This document shows positions 8,219 through 16,298 of a DNA stretch of 23,955 nt, piece by piece (positions within the stretch are counted from its first letter, which is position 1; each line of letters starts with the position of its first letter). The translations under genes were made by a program, and so were the position numbers. The stretch is taken from assembly GCA_905479845.1 (NCBI GenBank), contig CAJQOB010000078.1, positions 1-23,955 of the forward strand. Direction: 5' to 3'. A model generated the notes under the pieces. That model was not told the origin of the DNA, did not search any database, and saw only the letters and a list, made by a program, of their open reading frames with translations. The DNA is from an uncultured Flavobacteriales bacterium (lineage in GTDB: Bacteria > Bacteroidota > Bacteroidia > Flavobacteriales_D > Crocinitomicaceae).

Positions 8219-8365
8219 ATTCCAACGGCAGTGGCTCTTGAAGCTAACTGTGTAGGAAATTTAATTTTTAACGCACAACTGGACTGTTGTTTGTTGCAAA
8301 CTGGACCAAATGAAGATTGTTGGATTGGCTGTCCTGATGACTTTGATCCAACAAGGCCAGATTAG
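8219..8365 (+). other. Coding-like, Cys-rich in-frame extension after a stop codon
   Basis: Immediately after the TAA at 8216-8218 the same frame stays open for 48 codons, to the TAG at 8363-8365. The translation has five cysteines and an acidic end (CWIGCPDDFDPTRPD). It contains no ATG; a GTG at 8231 is the only plausible internal start. It could be a decayed C-terminal extension of the broken gene, a small separate peptide or chance. No homology was recognised. Confidence 0.35.
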
Positions 8366-8383
8366 AAATTTTTATTTAAAAGG

Positions 8384-8416
8384 AAAGCCGCATTTCACAG
8401 TAGAAATGCGGCTTTT
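8384..8416. terminator. Bidirectional terminator between the 6708-8365 unit and leuS
   Basis: A perfect 13-bp stem, AAAGCCGCATTTC (8384-8396) with GAAATGCGGCTTT (8403-8415), and a 6-base loop. T-rich sequence lies on both outer sides. It separates two convergent units and can serve both strands. Confidence 0.85.
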
Positions 8417-8435
8417 AATGGTTTTTGCGTGCTGA

Positions 8436-11213
8436 TTAAATTACAACGTTCACAATCTTCCCAGGAACAACAATCACTTTTTTAGGAGCGTTTCCGTCTA
8501 GCCATTTTTGAGCTGTTTCATGGGCCAATACTTCCTTTTCAATCTCATCTTTAGACAAAGTTGTAGGTAGCTCAAGCATGAATCTCATCTTTCCATTGAA
8601 CGATACTGGGTATTTGTGATTCGCTTCGATCAAATGATCAGGGTTGAATACTGGGAAAGGTTGCGTTCCAACAGTTCCAGCTTCATGACCCAATTTCACC
8701 CACAATTCCTCACAAATGTGCGGAGCATACGATGAAAGTAACACCACAAATTGCTCAATGATGCTCTTGTTTCTGCACTTTTGATCCGACAATTCGTTCA
8801 CGCAAATCATGAAGTTGGAAACTCCCGTGTTGAAAGAGAATCGATCCAAGTCGTCACCCACTTTCTTGATCGTTTTGTGCAATGTTTTCAAAGCATCCTT
8901 TGTTGGTTCATCTTCTGTAACGGTGATGTTTCCGTCACGGTCGTGCACCAATTTCCATACTTTACGCAAGAAGTTATGAACTCCATTTATTCCTTGAGTA
9001 TCCCATGGTTTGCTTTGCTCAAGCGGCCCCAAGAACATCTCGTACATACGAAGTGTATCTGCACCGAATTTCTCTACAAGCTCGTCTGGTGTTTGAACGT
9101 TGTATTTCGATTTGGACATTTTTTCTACTTCGTGACCACAAACGTATGTTCCGTCATCTTCCAAAATGAATTCGGCATTTGCGTACTCTTCTCGCGATTT
9201 TTTGAATGCTTCAATATCGAGAATGTCGTTTTCTACCAAGGAAATATCTACATGAATTGGGGTCGTTTTGAATTCTTTTCGCTTTGAACTTGTTACGAAT
9301 TGGTTCGTCTCATCAGTGCGATAAACAAAACTACTTCTTCCCAAAATCATCCCTTGGTTGATCATCTTTTGGAAAGGCTCATCGAATGGAATGTATCCCA
9401 AATCGTACAAGAACTTTGTCCAAAAACGCGAGTACAACAAGTGTCCCGTAGCGTGCTCAGATCCTCCAATGTATAAATCAACGTTGTTCCAGTACTCCAC
9501 TTTCTCTTTCGAAACGAATTCGTTTTCATTGTGTGGGTCCATGTAACGCAAGAAATACCATGAGCTACCCGCCCAACCTGGCATTGTATTGTAATCCATT
9601 CGGTCTCCTTGGAGTTGATCTCCCCAAGCTGCGTCAGTTGCTCTTGCCAATGGCGGTTCGCCTTCTTCCGTCGGCAAGTATTTGTCCACGTCTGGAAGTG
9701 TAATTGGCAATTTGTCATCTTCTACCAAGTATGGAATGTCATCTTGGAAGTAAACAGGGAAAGGTTCTCCCCAGTATCGTTGGCGTGAGAAAACAGCGTC
9801 TCTCAAGCGGTAATTCGTTTTTCCTTTTCCAAATCCACGCGTTTCGATTTCATGAATTGCACGTTTCATGGCTTTTTTGACTGTCAATCCTGAAAGGAAA
9901 TCAGAATTGGCAATCTTTCCTTCTTTTTCTGTGTAGGCTTCTTCTGAGATATCTACGCCTTCAAAAATGTTGATGATCTCAATTCCAAAATGCTTGGCGA
10001 AATCCCAATCGCGTTGATCACCACATGGAACGGCCATTACGGCACCAGTTCCGTAGGAAGCGAGAACATAGTCTCCGATCCAAATCTGAACCTTTTCTCC
10101 AGAAAATGGATGAATTGCGTATGCCCCTGTGAATTGCCCAGAAATGTTTTTTACATCTGCTTGACGATCACGCTCCGACTTCAAAGAAGCGGATGCTTTA
10201 TATTCTTCAACGGCTGTTTTGTATTCTTCTGTTGTGATTTCGTCCACAAACGGATGCTCAGGTGCCAAAACCATGAAGGAAACACCGAAAATTGTATCAG
10301 GACGCGTCGTAAACACTTCAACCTTCTTGTCCGAATCATTTACAGCGAATTCAACCGAAGCACCAATCGATTTCCCGATCCAGTTTCGCTGAATGTCTTT
10401 GATTGAGTCTGTCCAATCCAGTCCTTCCAATCCAGTCAACAAGCGCTCTGCATACGCCTTGATTCTCATCGACCATTGACGCATTAACTTTTGCTCTACT
10501 GGGTGGTTTCCTCGTTCCGATTTACCGTTTACGATTTCATCATTTGCCAAAACCGTTCCTAGAGCTGGGCACCAATTTACCCACGAATCTGCTAAGAAAG
10601 CAAGACGGTATTCTTGCAATCGAGCTTCTTTTTCTTTTTCAGAATAGGCGTTCCATTCTTCAGCTGTGAATGTTCCTTCGTAATCAGTTGTTGCCTTTAC
10701 GTTGGCGTTTCCATTTGCTTCAAATTCTTTGATCAATGCTGAAATCGAAACAGCCTTGTCTTGATTTTCATCGTAGTACGAATTGAACAACTGCTTAAAA
10801 ATCCACTGTGTCCACTTGTAATATTCTGGAGAAGAAGTTCGAACTTCTCTATCCCAATCGAACGAAAATCCAATTTTATCCAATTGATCACGGTAACGCG
10901 CAACATTTTGTTCTGTTGTGATACGTGGGTGTTGTCCAGTTTGAATCGCATACTGCTCAGCAGGCAAACCAAAAGAATCGTATCCCATTGGATGAAGTAC
11001 GTTGAATCCTTGCGCTCGTTTGTAGCGTGAAAATATATCGGAAGCAATGTATCCGAGTGGGTGTCCTACGTGTAACCCTGCTCCAGATGGGTAAGGAAAC
11101 ATGTCTAACACATAGTATTTTGGTAAATCTGAATGATCTTTCGCTGCGAAGGTTTTATTTTCCGCCCAAAATTTTCTCCAATTTGCCTCTATTTCTCGAA
11201 AATTGTACTCCAT
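8436..11213 (-). CDS. leuS: Leucyl-tRNA synthetase
   Basis: This cytoplasmic class I enzyme charges tRNA-Leu with leucine. The ATG at 11213 (MEYNFREIEANWRKFW) is chosen; the longer frame begins at a TTG at 11240 and adds nine implausible residues. The product has 925 residues. The HIGH motif is HVGH (48-51) in YPSGAGLHVGHPLGY. The CP1 editing domain carries TTRPDTIFGVSFMVLAPEHP and GTGAVMAVPCGDQRDWDFA, the threonine-rich and GTG/HDxRD-type elements that hydrolyse mischarged tRNA. The KMSKS loop is intact at 698-702. The protein is longer than E. coli LeuS (about 860), with extra sequence in the N-terminal zinc-domain region (GNANVKATTDYEGTFTAEEW) and before KMSKS, as is usual in Bacteroidota. 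The promoter is probably TATCTTTG (11238-11245, minus). Confidence 0.98.
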   Translation of the reverse strand: MEYNFREIEANWRKFWAENKTFAAKDHSDLPKYYVLDMFPYPSGAGLHVGHPLGYIASDIFSRYKRAQGFNVLHPMGYDSFGLPAEQYAIQTGQHPRITTEQNVARYRDQLDKIGFSFDWDREVRTSSPEYYKWTQWIFKQLFNSYYDENQDKAVSISALIKEFEANGNANVKATTDYEGTFTAEEWNAYSEKEKEARLQEYRLAFLADSWVNWCPALGTVLANDEIVNGKSERGNHPVEQKLMRQWSMRIKAYAERLLTGLEGLDWTDSIKDIQRNWIGKSIGASVEFAVNDSDKKVEVFTTRPDTIFGVSFMVLAPEHPFVDEITTEEYKTAVEEYKASASLKSERDRQADVKNISGQFTGAYAIHPFSGEKVQIWIGDYVLASYGTGAVMAVPCGDQRDWDFAKHFGIEIINIFEGVDISEEAYTEKEGKIANSDFLSGLTVKKAMKRAIHEIETRGFGKGKTNYRLRDAVFSRQRYWGEPFPVYFQDDIPYLVEDDKLPITLPDVDKYLPTEEGEPPLARATDAAWGDQLQGDRMDYNTMPGWAGSSWYFLRYMDPHNENEFVSKEKVEYWNNVDLYIGGSEHATGHLLYSRFWTKFLYDLGYIPFDEPFQKMINQGMILGRSSFVYRTDETNQFVTSSKRKEFKTTPIHVDISLVENDILDIEAFKKSREEYANAEFILEDDGTYVCGHEVEKMSKSKYNVQTPDELVEKFGADTLRMYEMFLGPLEQSKPWDTQGINGVHNFLRKVWKLVHDRDGNITVTEDEPTKDALKTLHKTIKKVGDDLDRFSFNTGVSNFMICVNELSDQKCRNKSIIEQFVVLLSSYAPHICEELWVKLGHEAGTVGTQPFPVFNPDHLIEANHKYPVSFNGKMRFMLELPTTLSKDEIEKEVLAHETAQKWLDGNAPKKVIVVPGKIVNVVI

Positions 11214-11237
11214 GATAATGTATAAAAACTGAAGGAG

Positions 11238-11245
11238 CAAAGATA
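11238..11245 (-). promoter_or_regulatory. Probable leuS -7 promoter element
   Basis: Minus-strand TATCTTTG matches the Bacteroidota -7 box TAnnTTTG and ends 24 bases upstream of the leuS ATG. No clear TTG -33 element was found at 17-23 bases. Confidence 0.5.
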
Positions 11246-11324
11246 GCGATTTGCGGGAATACCAGTCAGAAAGAAATCATTAGATTCGCGCAATTAGAAT
11301 TGAAAGTTTGTATTTTTAACTAGC

Positions 11325-13574
11325 GTGAATCAAATTCGACTCCATACCCATGTAAAGTACTCCTCAAGAATTCTTCGAGTGGTACTTGTTGCTGTGTTGA
11401 GTCTTTGTTCACTCTCAGCTTTGGCTCAGACCAGCGAGGCACAATTAATCAAGTCGTATAAAGCGGAGCAGGATCCATCCAGAAAGTTCATGAGAATGAT
11501 GGCTTTGGGCGAATTTTATACAAACCATGATATCTACTTAGCGGATTCATTGCAGGAAGTTATTCTTAAGAAGAGTCGAAATTTTCCGGATTCCATTCGA
11601 TTCAATGCTTTGTTTTTTAGTGCACGAGTGGCCAAAATTCAAGGGGATAACGAGGAGTATTCACGTAAAATTCTTGCCTGTCAACCCTTCCTCAACAAAT
11701 TGAACTCTGATGAAGTTCGCTTTAAGGTGTACCTTCACCTCGGATATTATCACAGCAGTCTATTGGAGACGGAAACGACTGATTTTTACTTAAAAATGGC
11801 TCTTAAGCTGGCAAAAAGGAACCGTAGCACAACAAAATTAGCCGAGTCACATTCATTTATCGCACTGAATTTTATGCAGGAAAGTGCTAAGGATTCAGCT
11901 TTGTATCATGCTGGAATGGCGATTCAGTATGCGCGCCGAAGTGGGAACAAAGCTCTACTGGCGGAATCTTTCAATATCCAAGCGGAGATCTATGACTTCT
12001 TTGGGCAAGTGGAGTTAAGTGTGGCGAAGAACCTGATTAGTTTGCAGCTAGCCGAAGAAGTACAGAATGTCTACCTCATGGCGAAATTTTCTCGTGAAAT
12101 TGGACAGTCTCAAACGACCATCCTCAACCTGGACGACGCAGAGTATTACTTTAATCGGTCCTTGAATTATGCCGAACGAATTCGTGATTACCGACAAATG
12201 GCGCTCGCCTTGACGAATTTAGCTCAGGTACAACTCAATCGTAAGCAATACAATTTAGCGACAGATAATTCTCAAAAGTCCATTAAGTACTTGACGAAGC
12301 TTAATGATGTGAATGGACTGGGAGAAACACACAATATTCTTGGATTAATTCTCAAAGATCAAAAGGAATACGATCTTGCGGTTAGTAGCTTCAATAAAGC
12401 TCTAATTTGCTATGAATCAACGAATAACAAGGATAAAATAGCTGGAGTTTATCATAATGTTGGAACAGTACTTCAGAAGCAAAAGAAATATTCAGGCGCA
12501 TTGAACCAACTCAACCGTTCCATCGCCATTCGTGAGAAGTTCGGATCGAAAAATCAGATTTACAATACTTATCGTGTGATTGCCGAAGTATACAAAGAGA
12601 TCAACGACAAGGATGAATCATTGAAGTACATGGAACTGTATCTGGATTATTTGGACAGTAATACGACCATTCAGGCGGCAACGAAAATTGCCGAATTGAG
12701 TGAATCATACCGTTCAGAACAACGTGAACGGCGGATTAAATCTCAAGCTGACTCTATTGAACGAGCCCGTCAAGATGTATACGTGTCCCAGACGAAATTG
12801 GAGAATAGTGATTTGAGAAACAATCTTCAGAGGTATATCATTATTGCCTTCTTGATCATCGTGGTGTTGGCAGGGATCATTATTTTCTACCGTTGGAATC
12901 AAACCAAGATTAAGCAGGAACGCAAGGAGGCGGAGATGTCACAAACGCTGCTTAGGGCGCAAATGAACCCTCACTTTGTCTTCAACGCCATGTCAGTGAT
13001 TCAGAGTTATATTTATGAGAATGACATTGAAAACTCCACAAAATTCTTAGTCAACTTCTCGAGGTTGATGAGGCTTATTCTGGAGAATTCACCGAAGGAG
13101 TTTATTCCTATCCGTACGGAAGTTGAAATTTTGAATAAATATTTAGAGACCCAAAAACTGCGTTTTGAAGATCGTTTTCAATTTTTTATTGAAACAGAAG
13201 ACAATTTAACGGATGAATTCGCTATCATTCCTCCAATGATTACGCAACCGTTTATAGAAAATTCCATAGAACACGGACAATTACATACGATTGAGGGCGG
13301 CTTTATTCGAATTCGCTTTGCGAAGGAAAAAGGAATGCTTAATATTACGATAGAAGACAACGGAATTGGAAGGAACTCATCTCGACAAAATAAGAAGAGT
13401 TCTGCCCATAAAAGTATGGCAATGGAAATTACCAGGGAGCGTATTGACAATTTAAATTCGAAATACAGAACTGAAGGATTCATGCACGTCGAAGACTTCG
13501 ACAACCAAGCTAGAACGGGTACTCGCGTATTGATCGCGTTGCCGTATAATGTTGAAACTACACTGCAAAACTAA
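11325..13574 (+). CDS. TPR-containing LytS-type sensor histidine kinase
   Basis: A 749-residue membrane histidine kinase. The start is GTG at 11325, since no ATG occurs in frame until well past the signal peptide (RILRVVLVAVLSLCSLSALAQ). Residues about 60-460 are a chain of tetratricopeptide repeats, for example AKFSREIGQSQTTILNLDDAEYYFNRSLNYAE and GLGETHNILGLILKDQKEYDLAVSSFNKAL, placed in the periplasm. A coiled-coil-like stretch leads to one membrane segment at about 503-525. The cytoplasmic part has the His_kinase (PF06580) motif AQMNPHFVFNAMSVIQSYI with phospho-acceptor His550, then the HATPase N box QPFIENSIEHG (about 642-652) and the ITIEDNGIGRN box. The partner response regulator follows after 4 bases. 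The signal sensed is unknown; TPRs suggest sensing through protein partners. Confidence 0.92.
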   Translation: MNQIRLHTHVKYSSRILRVVLVAVLSLCSLSALAQTSEAQLIKSYKAEQDPSRKFMRMMALGEFYTNHDIYLADSLQEVILKKSRNFPDSIRFNALFFSARVAKIQGDNEEYSRKILACQPFLNKLNSDEVRFKVYLHLGYYHSSLLETETTDFYLKMALKLAKRNRSTTKLAESHSFIALNFMQESAKDSALYHAGMAIQYARRSGNKALLAESFNIQAEIYDFFGQVELSVAKNLISLQLAEEVQNVYLMAKFSREIGQSQTTILNLDDAEYYFNRSLNYAERIRDYRQMALALTNLAQVQLNRKQYNLATDNSQKSIKYLTKLNDVNGLGETHNILGLILKDQKEYDLAVSSFNKALICYESTNNKDKIAGVYHNVGTVLQKQKKYSGALNQLNRSIAIREKFGSKNQIYNTYRVIAEVYKEINDKDESLKYMELYLDYLDSNTTIQAATKIAELSESYRSEQRERRIKSQADSIERARQDVYVSQTKLENSDLRNNLQRYIIIAFLIIVVLAGIIIFYRWNQTKIKQERKEAEMSQTLLRAQMNPHFVFNAMSVIQSYIYENDIENSTKFLVNFSRLMRLILENSPKEFIPIRTEVEILNKYLETQKLRFEDRFQFFIETEDNLTDEFAIIPPMITQPFIENSIEHGQLHTIEGGFIRIRFAKEKGMLNITIEDNGIGRNSSRQNKKSSAHKSMAMEITRERIDNLNSKYRTEGFMHVEDFDNQARTGTRVLIALPYNVETTLQN

Positions 13575-13578
13575 AGGA

Positions 13579-14325
13579 ATGAAAAAAGTACTTATCATTG
13601 ATGACGAAAACAGAACACGAGCGTTAATCGCCAAAATGATTGATTCATTTGGGTTAGATGTTGAGGCAATTGCTGAAGGTGAAAATGTACAATCGGGCAT
13701 TAAAGCCATTGAAAAACATAATCCAGACATCGTCTTTTTGGATATCCAGATGCCTGACGGAACTGGTTTTGATGTGATTCGGTCTATTGAAAACAAAAGT
13801 TTTGAGGTCATTTTCATCACAGCACACGAAGAATTTGCCATCAAAGCAATTAAATTCAGCGCACTCGATTATTTATTGAAGCCAGTGGATGCCGTAGAAT
13901 TAAAGGCGGCTTTGGAAAAGGCATTGATTACAGTTGATGGAAATTCTAAGGATTCAACTCAATACGAAGCGCTAAACACAAATATTCAAACAAACGAAAA
14001 ACGCCGATTGGTTCTTAAGACACAAGAGAGTGTTCATGTTGTTGAATTAGAGCAGATTATACGTTGTGAGGCCGATCGAAATTACACCTCGTTTTTCCTT
14101 CGTGATAATAAGAAAATCTTGGTGTCAAAGACCTTGAAGGAGTACGAAACCTTACTTGCATCACACAACTTCTTACGTGTTCAACAATCGCACCTTATCA
14201 ACATCGATTATGTTGACCGTTACGATAAGAAGAACGGTGGTGCCGTAGTGATGAAAGATGGCTCTGAAGTGCCGTTATCCCCTGCCAAAAGAGAGGTTTT
14301 CTTCAAGAGACTTGAGAACCTATAA
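13579..14325 (+). CDS. LytTR-family response regulator
   Basis: The ATG at 13579, preceded by AAAGGA and 4 bases after the kinase stop, is preferred over an upstream in-frame start at 13549 inside the kinase gene. The product has 248 residues. The receiver domain (1-120) shows the acidic pocket Asp8/Asp9, phospho-acceptor Asp55 in VFLDIQMPDGTG, Thr81 in FITAHEE and Lys101 in LLKPVD. A short linker leads to a LytTR DNA-binding domain (about 145-245): LVLKTQESVHVVELEQIIRCEADRNYT, then FLRVQQSHLINIDYVDRY and the end EVPLSPAKREVFFKRL. It is the output partner of the kinase at 11325-13574 and should bind direct repeats upstream of target genes. Targets cannot be read from the sequence. Confidence 0.95.
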   Translation: MKKVLIIDDENRTRALIAKMIDSFGLDVEAIAEGENVQSGIKAIEKHNPDIVFLDIQMPDGTGFDVIRSIENKSFEVIFITAHEEFAIKAIKFSALDYLLKPVDAVELKAALEKALITVDGNSKDSTQYEALNTNIQTNEKRRLVLKTQESVHVVELEQIIRCEADRNYTSFFLRDNKKILVSKTLKEYETLLASHNFLRVQQSHLINIDYVDRYDKKNGGAVVMKDGSEVPLSPAKREVFFKRLENL

Positions 14326-14813
14326 AACTAAAATTCAGCGATAATACCTTTTTGTTCACTCGAATCGCTCGAATGTTCATCTACGCCGTAAGGTTCAAGA
14401 TCTTACCCTATATTAGTTCCAGAAATAAGGAGAAATGTCAGGCTATTTTCTTCTGGATCGAAACTTTGAAATATAGATGTTAGAGTACTGCTTGGAGAGG
14501 CAGTTTCATTTTCTAGTTTGATAAAGAGTATAACAGTTCTTAATATCTACCATTTTATTCGAAGTGTGCGAAAGCAGAGCTTGAAGAAAATGCCTGGTTT
14601 TTTTATTTCTTACTTAGTTAAGGTTTATTCTTCCTCGGAAGATGTTGTTGTTGAAACTATTACTAAAAGAAAATTAATTTACTACTACGAAAGAGTTGGT
14701 CGTAAGATCAGCTCTTTTTTGTGCTAAAAATTATAGAGTCAACGCCTTGAATTAAAGCACAGATGTGTGAGAAACCGCAAGAAAATGCTGATTTTGGTAA
14801 GAAGCGTGAATCA
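14326..14813. other. 488-base stretch without a convincing gene
   Basis: The stretch lies between the response regulator stop and the thioredoxin-like gene. No ATG-started frame with coding character was found. A 69-codon frame from TTG 14518 runs through the terminator hairpin and is rejected. A weak hairpin with arms ACTGC/GCAGT is at 14487-14504. The strong terminator at 14690-14720 implies that a transcript ends here, either a long 3' UTR of the two-component operon or a small RNA of its own. Confidence 0.6.
14690..14720 (+). terminator. Strong rho-independent terminator with GTAA tetraloop
   Basis: A 12-bp stem with two G-U pairs: 14690-14701 pairs with 14706-14717 around the loop GTAA. 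It continues into a run of six T (14715-14720). It is oriented for plus-strand transcription, 365 bases after the response regulator stop. Confidence 0.85.
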
Positions 14814-15305
14814 CTAGTGAGTGACTTTTTTTAGTTGTTCGAGTATTTCATCCTCGTCTCCATCAACAAATCCATTTTTCTGCCATACCAGTTCCCCGTT
14901 GCCATTGTATAAAGACGTATGAGGAGGATTTTCAGCGTTGACTTTCTTTGCAAAACTCTGCTTGGAATCAAGGTAAACTTCATAAGTCCACCCTTTACTT
15001 TCAACGTAGGGCTTTACTTTGTGTTTATTTCGAGCGTCATCGAGTGAAATTCCAATCACCTTTACTCCTGTCTCCTCTTGCCAATCCTCGTAAATTTCGT
15101 GAAGTACGTTCATCTGTCGCTTACCTGGACTGTTCCATGTCGCCCATAAAATTACAAGGATGGGTTTGCCGTCGTTACTGAATGTTTTCGTGTTGATCTC
15201 GTTTCCGTTTAGGTCTTGCACAATAACATCTGGGAGTAATGAGACGCTGTCACTCGAGTTTAGAGAAATCAGAGATAGCGCCAGAATAGCCAATAAAATT
15301 TTCAT
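14814..15305 (-). CDS. TlpA/thioredoxin-fold protein lacking the CxxC cysteines
   Basis: The ATG at 15305 gives an export signal (MKILLAILALSLISLNSS) and 163 residues; a longer frame from 15356 adds nothing family-like. The fold pattern is that of the TlpA/redoxin group: LPDVIVQDLNGNEINTKTF, PILVILWATW (49-57), VKVIGISLDDARNKHKVKPYVESKGWTYEVYLD, then PPHTSLYNGNGELVWQKNGFVDGDEDEIL with a cis-Pro-like PPHT (127-130). The active site WCxPC is replaced by WNSPGK, with Asn58 and Gly61 where the two cysteines belong. It has no cysteine elsewhere. It therefore cannot do thiol-disulfide exchange in the usual way and may be a structural or binding version. A promoter with flanking inverted repeat is at 15324-15352. 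Confidence 0.85.
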   Translation of the reverse strand: MKILLAILALSLISLNSSDSVSLLPDVIVQDLNGNEINTKTFSNDGKPILVILWATWNSPGKRQMNVLHEIYEDWQEETGVKVIGISLDDARNKHKVKPYVESKGWTYEVYLDSKQSFAKKVNAENPPHTSLYNGNGELVWQKNGFVDGDEDEILEQLKKVTH

Positions 15306-15323
15306 ACCTAGTAATATTAGTAT

Positions 15324-15352
15324 GTCAAATTTAGCGCAAATTAATTTGACAA
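15324..15352 (-). promoter_or_regulatory. Probable promoter of the thioredoxin-like gene, with inverted repeat
   Basis: On the minus strand TAAATTTG (15326-15333) fits TAnnTTTG, and a TTG lies 16 bases upstream (15350-15352), close to the Bacteroidota -33/-7 spacing. The arms GTCAAATT (15324-15331) and AATTTGAC (15343-15350) form an 11-base-spaced inverted repeat that overlaps the promoter core. Confidence 0.5.
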
Positions 15353-15437
15353 CCATATCACTTGGTTTTCATTGCTAACACGTTAATTCCCGTAAAGTAC
15401 AAGGGGACAGAGAGTGCTTCCTGAGTGAACTTCAGGA

Positions 15438-16190
15438 TTAGGCATCGAGAATTTGATAAAGTACGGGTCGACTTGGTGAGGCGTCATTTTGAAAAGGAGC
15501 CATTTGAATCTCAAGAATGTAATCCCCATCTTCAATTGAATTGTCGACAAAGATCATCTCCGTAATGGTACGTTTGAAGTTCGGTCGCTGGGGAACTTCC
15601 CAAAATGCGTGATGAAAAACAAGCTCACCGCCATCACTTTCTCTGTCGACCGACGGAAGATCGATCAATAAATGATCAATATTTGCCGTTAAAAGCTTAT
15701 CTACGCAACTTAAATCAAAGTAGGGTGGATTCGTATCCGAATAGTTCGAATGGAGTTTGTTGCCATCATTTGGCAGACATCTAACGACAAGTGCTTCACC
15801 TTCAAAGTTTGTAAGATCTATTTGATCTGGCCCGATCACAAAATCAACATCGCCATTTTCTCGAGTAATTCTTTTAGGTAGAATTGAAACTAGACGGGCG
15901 TTGAAAAAGAAATTCGTTAGAACATTGTTTACAGAATGAACTTCCTTGGTAATATGACCAAGGCACTCAGTGTGCGTCCCGTGACCGTGTGGATTGAATT
16001 TGATGTCCCTGAAATTCACTGATCCTCCTTCTTTCACAGATCCAGTGTAATGTTCTGTGCGAACAGGTTCGATGCTCGGTGGATCGACATACCATGCTCT
16101 AGGGTTCTTATCCGAAGCTGAGAGTGCAATGGAAATATCCAAGGGTTTTGTCGTGTCTATATAGTGTTTTTCGTCGGTGTAGAATTTCAT
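15438..16190 (-). CDS. Cyclase-family metal hydrolase (kynurenine formamidase-like)
   Basis: A 250-residue cytoplasmic protein of the cyclase family (PF04199), which includes bacterial kynurenine formamidase (KynB) and other metal-dependent amide or lactone hydrolases. The hallmark is HGHGTHTECLGHI with His68, His70, His73, Glu75 and His79. The family consensus is HxGTHxD followed a few residues on by a His, so a Glu replaces the usual Asp. Other family-like parts are PLDISIALSA near the N-terminus and LVVRCLPND and LLIDLPSVDRESDGGELVFHHAFWEVPQ in the second half. The ATG at 16190 is the only reasonable start. No kynurenine pathway gene is nearby, so the substrate is open. It is divergent from the YceI gene and shares its 108-base upstream region. 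Confidence 0.85.
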   Translation of the reverse strand: MKFYTDEKHYIDTTKPLDISIALSASDKNPRAWYVDPPSIEPVRTEHYTGSVKEGGSVNFRDIKFNPHGHGTHTECLGHITKEVHSVNNVLTNFFFNARLVSILPKRITRENGDVDFVIGPDQIDLTNFEGEALVVRCLPNDGNKLHSNYSDTNPPYFDLSCVDKLLTANIDHLLIDLPSVDRESDGGELVFHHAFWEVPQRPNFKRTITEMIFVDNSIEDGDYILEIQMAPFQNDASPSRPVLYQILDA

Positions 16191-16248
16191 TGCATCGAAG
16201 ATACGGTTTTAGCAATTCAATAGTAAAAGGGAAAACTATTTATATTTT

Positions 16249-16264
16249 ATTTACCATGGTAAAT
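16249..16264. promoter_or_regulatory. Perfect 16-base palindrome, candidate operator
   Basis: ATTTACCATGGTAAAT is a perfect dyad. It lies 6 bases upstream of the -7 box of the YceI gene, over the expected -33 element, and in the shared region with the divergent cyclase gene. The placement suits a dimeric regulator. Confidence 0.55.
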
Positions 16265-16270
16265 TAATTG

Positions 16271-16278
16271 TATATTTG
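16271..16278 (+). promoter_or_regulatory. -7 promoter element of the YceI gene
   Basis: TATATTTG is an exact match to the Bacteroidota -7 box TAnnTTTG, 20 bases before the ATG at 16299. No TTG -33 is visible; its place is taken by the palindrome at 16249-16264. Confidence 0.6.
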
Positions 16279-16298
16279 TCGAAACTTAAAACAGAAAA

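Noticed and set aside
8310..8435. Small frame from ATG 8310 with a hydrophobic start
   Set aside because: It runs straight through the bidirectional terminator and into the leuS end.
8751..9287. Long antisense frame inside leuS (178 codons), and others at 9990-10406 and 10761-11030
   Set aside because: They are shadows of the leuS reading frame; leuS is intact with all motifs.
11214..11240. Upstream extension of leuS to a TTG
   Set aside because: The nine added residues are not family-like and cover the -7 promoter box; ATG 11213 is the canonical LeuS start.
14518..14727. 69-codon plus-strand frame
   Set aside because: It starts with TTG, has no family resemblance and runs through the terminator stem and T run.
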